A stretch of 64,000 nucleotides of DNA, taken from assembly GCA_000469685.2 (NCBI GenBank), contig LS997565.1, positions 20,062,740 to 20,126,739 of the forward strand. Reading direction: 5' to 3'. This DNA comes from Haemonchus contortus. Lineage: Eukaryota; Nematoda; Chromadorea; Rhabditida; Trichostrongylidae. The notes under the pieces were generated by a model, which saw only the letters and a list, made by a program, of their open reading frames with translations, did no database searches and had not been told where the DNA came from. The translations under genes and the position numbers were made by a program. Below are positions 62,696-64,000 of the stretch, one piece after another. The first letter of the stretch is position 1. Each line of letters starts with the position of its first letter.

Positions 62696-64000
62696 AATTT
62701 CTACAAGTTGATGACGAAAGAAGATGGACGGTGACATCATAAGAATCAAAGGTTCCACTTCGGTTTGGTGAATAGCACCCAGGGGTCCCTCCGAACATTT
62801 TTCTCCTTGAGACACACATCACAGCTTTACTGTTTGTCATAGCTCATAGTTACCTCCTCCAATGTTCAATAAGTAAAACATGCCGGCCTCTAGAAATGGG
62901 CAAAAGAACTGTTTTGACCACTTCATTCGCGCAGTTTTATGTCGTTATATTACGTATTGTTTGTGTAGAGTTGCAGCCCACATAACAGCTCTGCATTGCC
63001 ATATGTGGATCGGCGAAACTTTGTGTTTAAGCGATTTTTTGTGATGTCCGGGTTCATGGAACCCATGTTGACATCTCCTTTTTTAATCACAGTATGATTC
63101 ATCTTAAGCCTTGTGATAGCTTTCAAGTCCTGCTACGACCTGTTCTCTTCATCCACGAGATCTCCTTTTCGAATGCCAATGATTCTCTTTTTCGACAGGC
63201 AACCTTGAAGCAATCTTTCATATAATAAATAAAGTGCAAGTACTTAATCTGATCCTGCGACCATCATACTATAGAAAGGGTCGCACATATAGAATTATCT
63301 CAGCTTCAATCTTATGATCATTTGGAATGATTTTGAAGACTACATTTCTCCAGCTCCTTGGATAGGTAATTCGGTGCGCGTATTCAATGGAGTCATATAT
63401 GCCTTGTGACAGTTTAGTGGGATGATCCTTGAGATATCAGCAGCACACAGATATACGTTTCGTTTTTTGTGTTGTTCAGGTCTCATTGATGGCTCGTGTC
63501 GGTAAAAATTCAGTTTGTGGGTGATGGAAATAGGTCACACTACCACTCAATGTAGGGATTAGTGGGAGTCTATTCATACGGTGTCGTATAACTACCGATC
63601 GACATCACTAATCTGCTTTATCGAGCCGTGGCCATCGAGCAATATGATGTGGGCGTTATCCATACGACATCACACAGCTGCAACAACGACTTGTCTTGGC
63701 GCCTAGCGGTCGGTGCGGTCATTGGTGGCGTCGGTCTCGCCACATTTTGTGCGAATTCTTGCAGTTCTTCTGTTTTATACAAAGCCCCCTTGCCAGGTGT
63801 ATTTTCATATTTACTTTATTTCGCCACACTTGCCCTGTGCACCGGCGGTCCTAATCGATTGTGTTCTGGCGGGTCTCTCGATCAATTTTGATCTTAGAGG
63901 CAGAGATCAGCAATTTTTCTCGATTGCCACCACAAACGGTGTACTGGATCGACTTATTGTAATTGAAGTTCTCCAGTGAACTCAGTGAATTAACCAGAAT
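62696..64000. other. Unassigned right end of window
   Basis: No recognisable domain, repeat end or RNA gene. A plus-strand frame around 63640-63800 has a short hydrophobic, glycine-bearing stretch (RLAVGAVIGGVGLATFC) and a donor-like TTGCCAG|GTGTAT near 63800, but no ATG in frame. It may be an exon of a gene that extends beyond the window. Confidence 0.35.

Overview
The window is eukaryotic and best explained as a repeat-rich accessory region of a nematode genome, probably a parasitic strongylid of the hookworm type. Three things point there: spliced mini-genes that encode secreted ShKT-domain peptides (seen directly), a mariner close to the HSMAR1/bandit group (family knowledge), and CR1/Jockey-like LINEs plus BEL/Pao and Gypsy elements (seen directly). 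No rRNA, bacterial operon or CRISPR array is visible. The species assignment is inference.

Layout. 1-5431: a decayed BEL/Pao retrotransposon on the minus strand, with pol, gag, primer-binding site and 5' LTR; its 3' LTR lies outside the window. 5432-9276: no firm gene. 9277-10877: a short, old LTR element. 11640-12731: the 3' end of a LINE. 12732-30005: first block of segmental duplications, with ShKT copies 1 to 3, interrupted by a complete minus-strand LINE (21564-26371). 30244-31528: full-length but broken mariner. 31600-33160: GC-rich minisatellite, then (CA)n and (ACAG)n. 33225-39279: internally deleted Gypsy element with almost identical LTRs. 39395-44777: LINE copy b. 44785-58262: second duplication block with ShKT copies 4 to 6. 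58402-62695: LINE copy c. The rest is unassigned.

The only gene family I can support as host coding is a set of six copies of a two-exon gene. Exon 1 (75 nt) encodes a 25-residue signal-peptide segment. An intron of about 530 to 560 bp follows, and exon 2 (132 nt) encodes a single six-cysteine ShKT domain ending at a stop codon. Both exons are in phase 0. Four copies are intact (27462-28226 +, 44867-45629 -, 51682-52435 -, 55032-55770 +) and two carry indels. Five copies share a TATA box and an upstream 15-bp palindrome made of two inverted ACAAT-type sites; the sixth has decayed versions of both.

The copies sit in an inverted and direct duplication array. Arms 16316-28300 and 52560-44785 are about 7.2 kb once later insertions are removed, and are inverted about a 16.5-kb centre. 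12732-17290 is repeated directly at 51597-55860, and 27300-30005 at 54870-58262. Because paralogous blocks lie side by side, several transposon insertions can be checked against empty sites inside the window: the minus LINE, a MULE-like MITE, a piggyBac-type MITE, another TTAA-flanked element and the Gypsy element.
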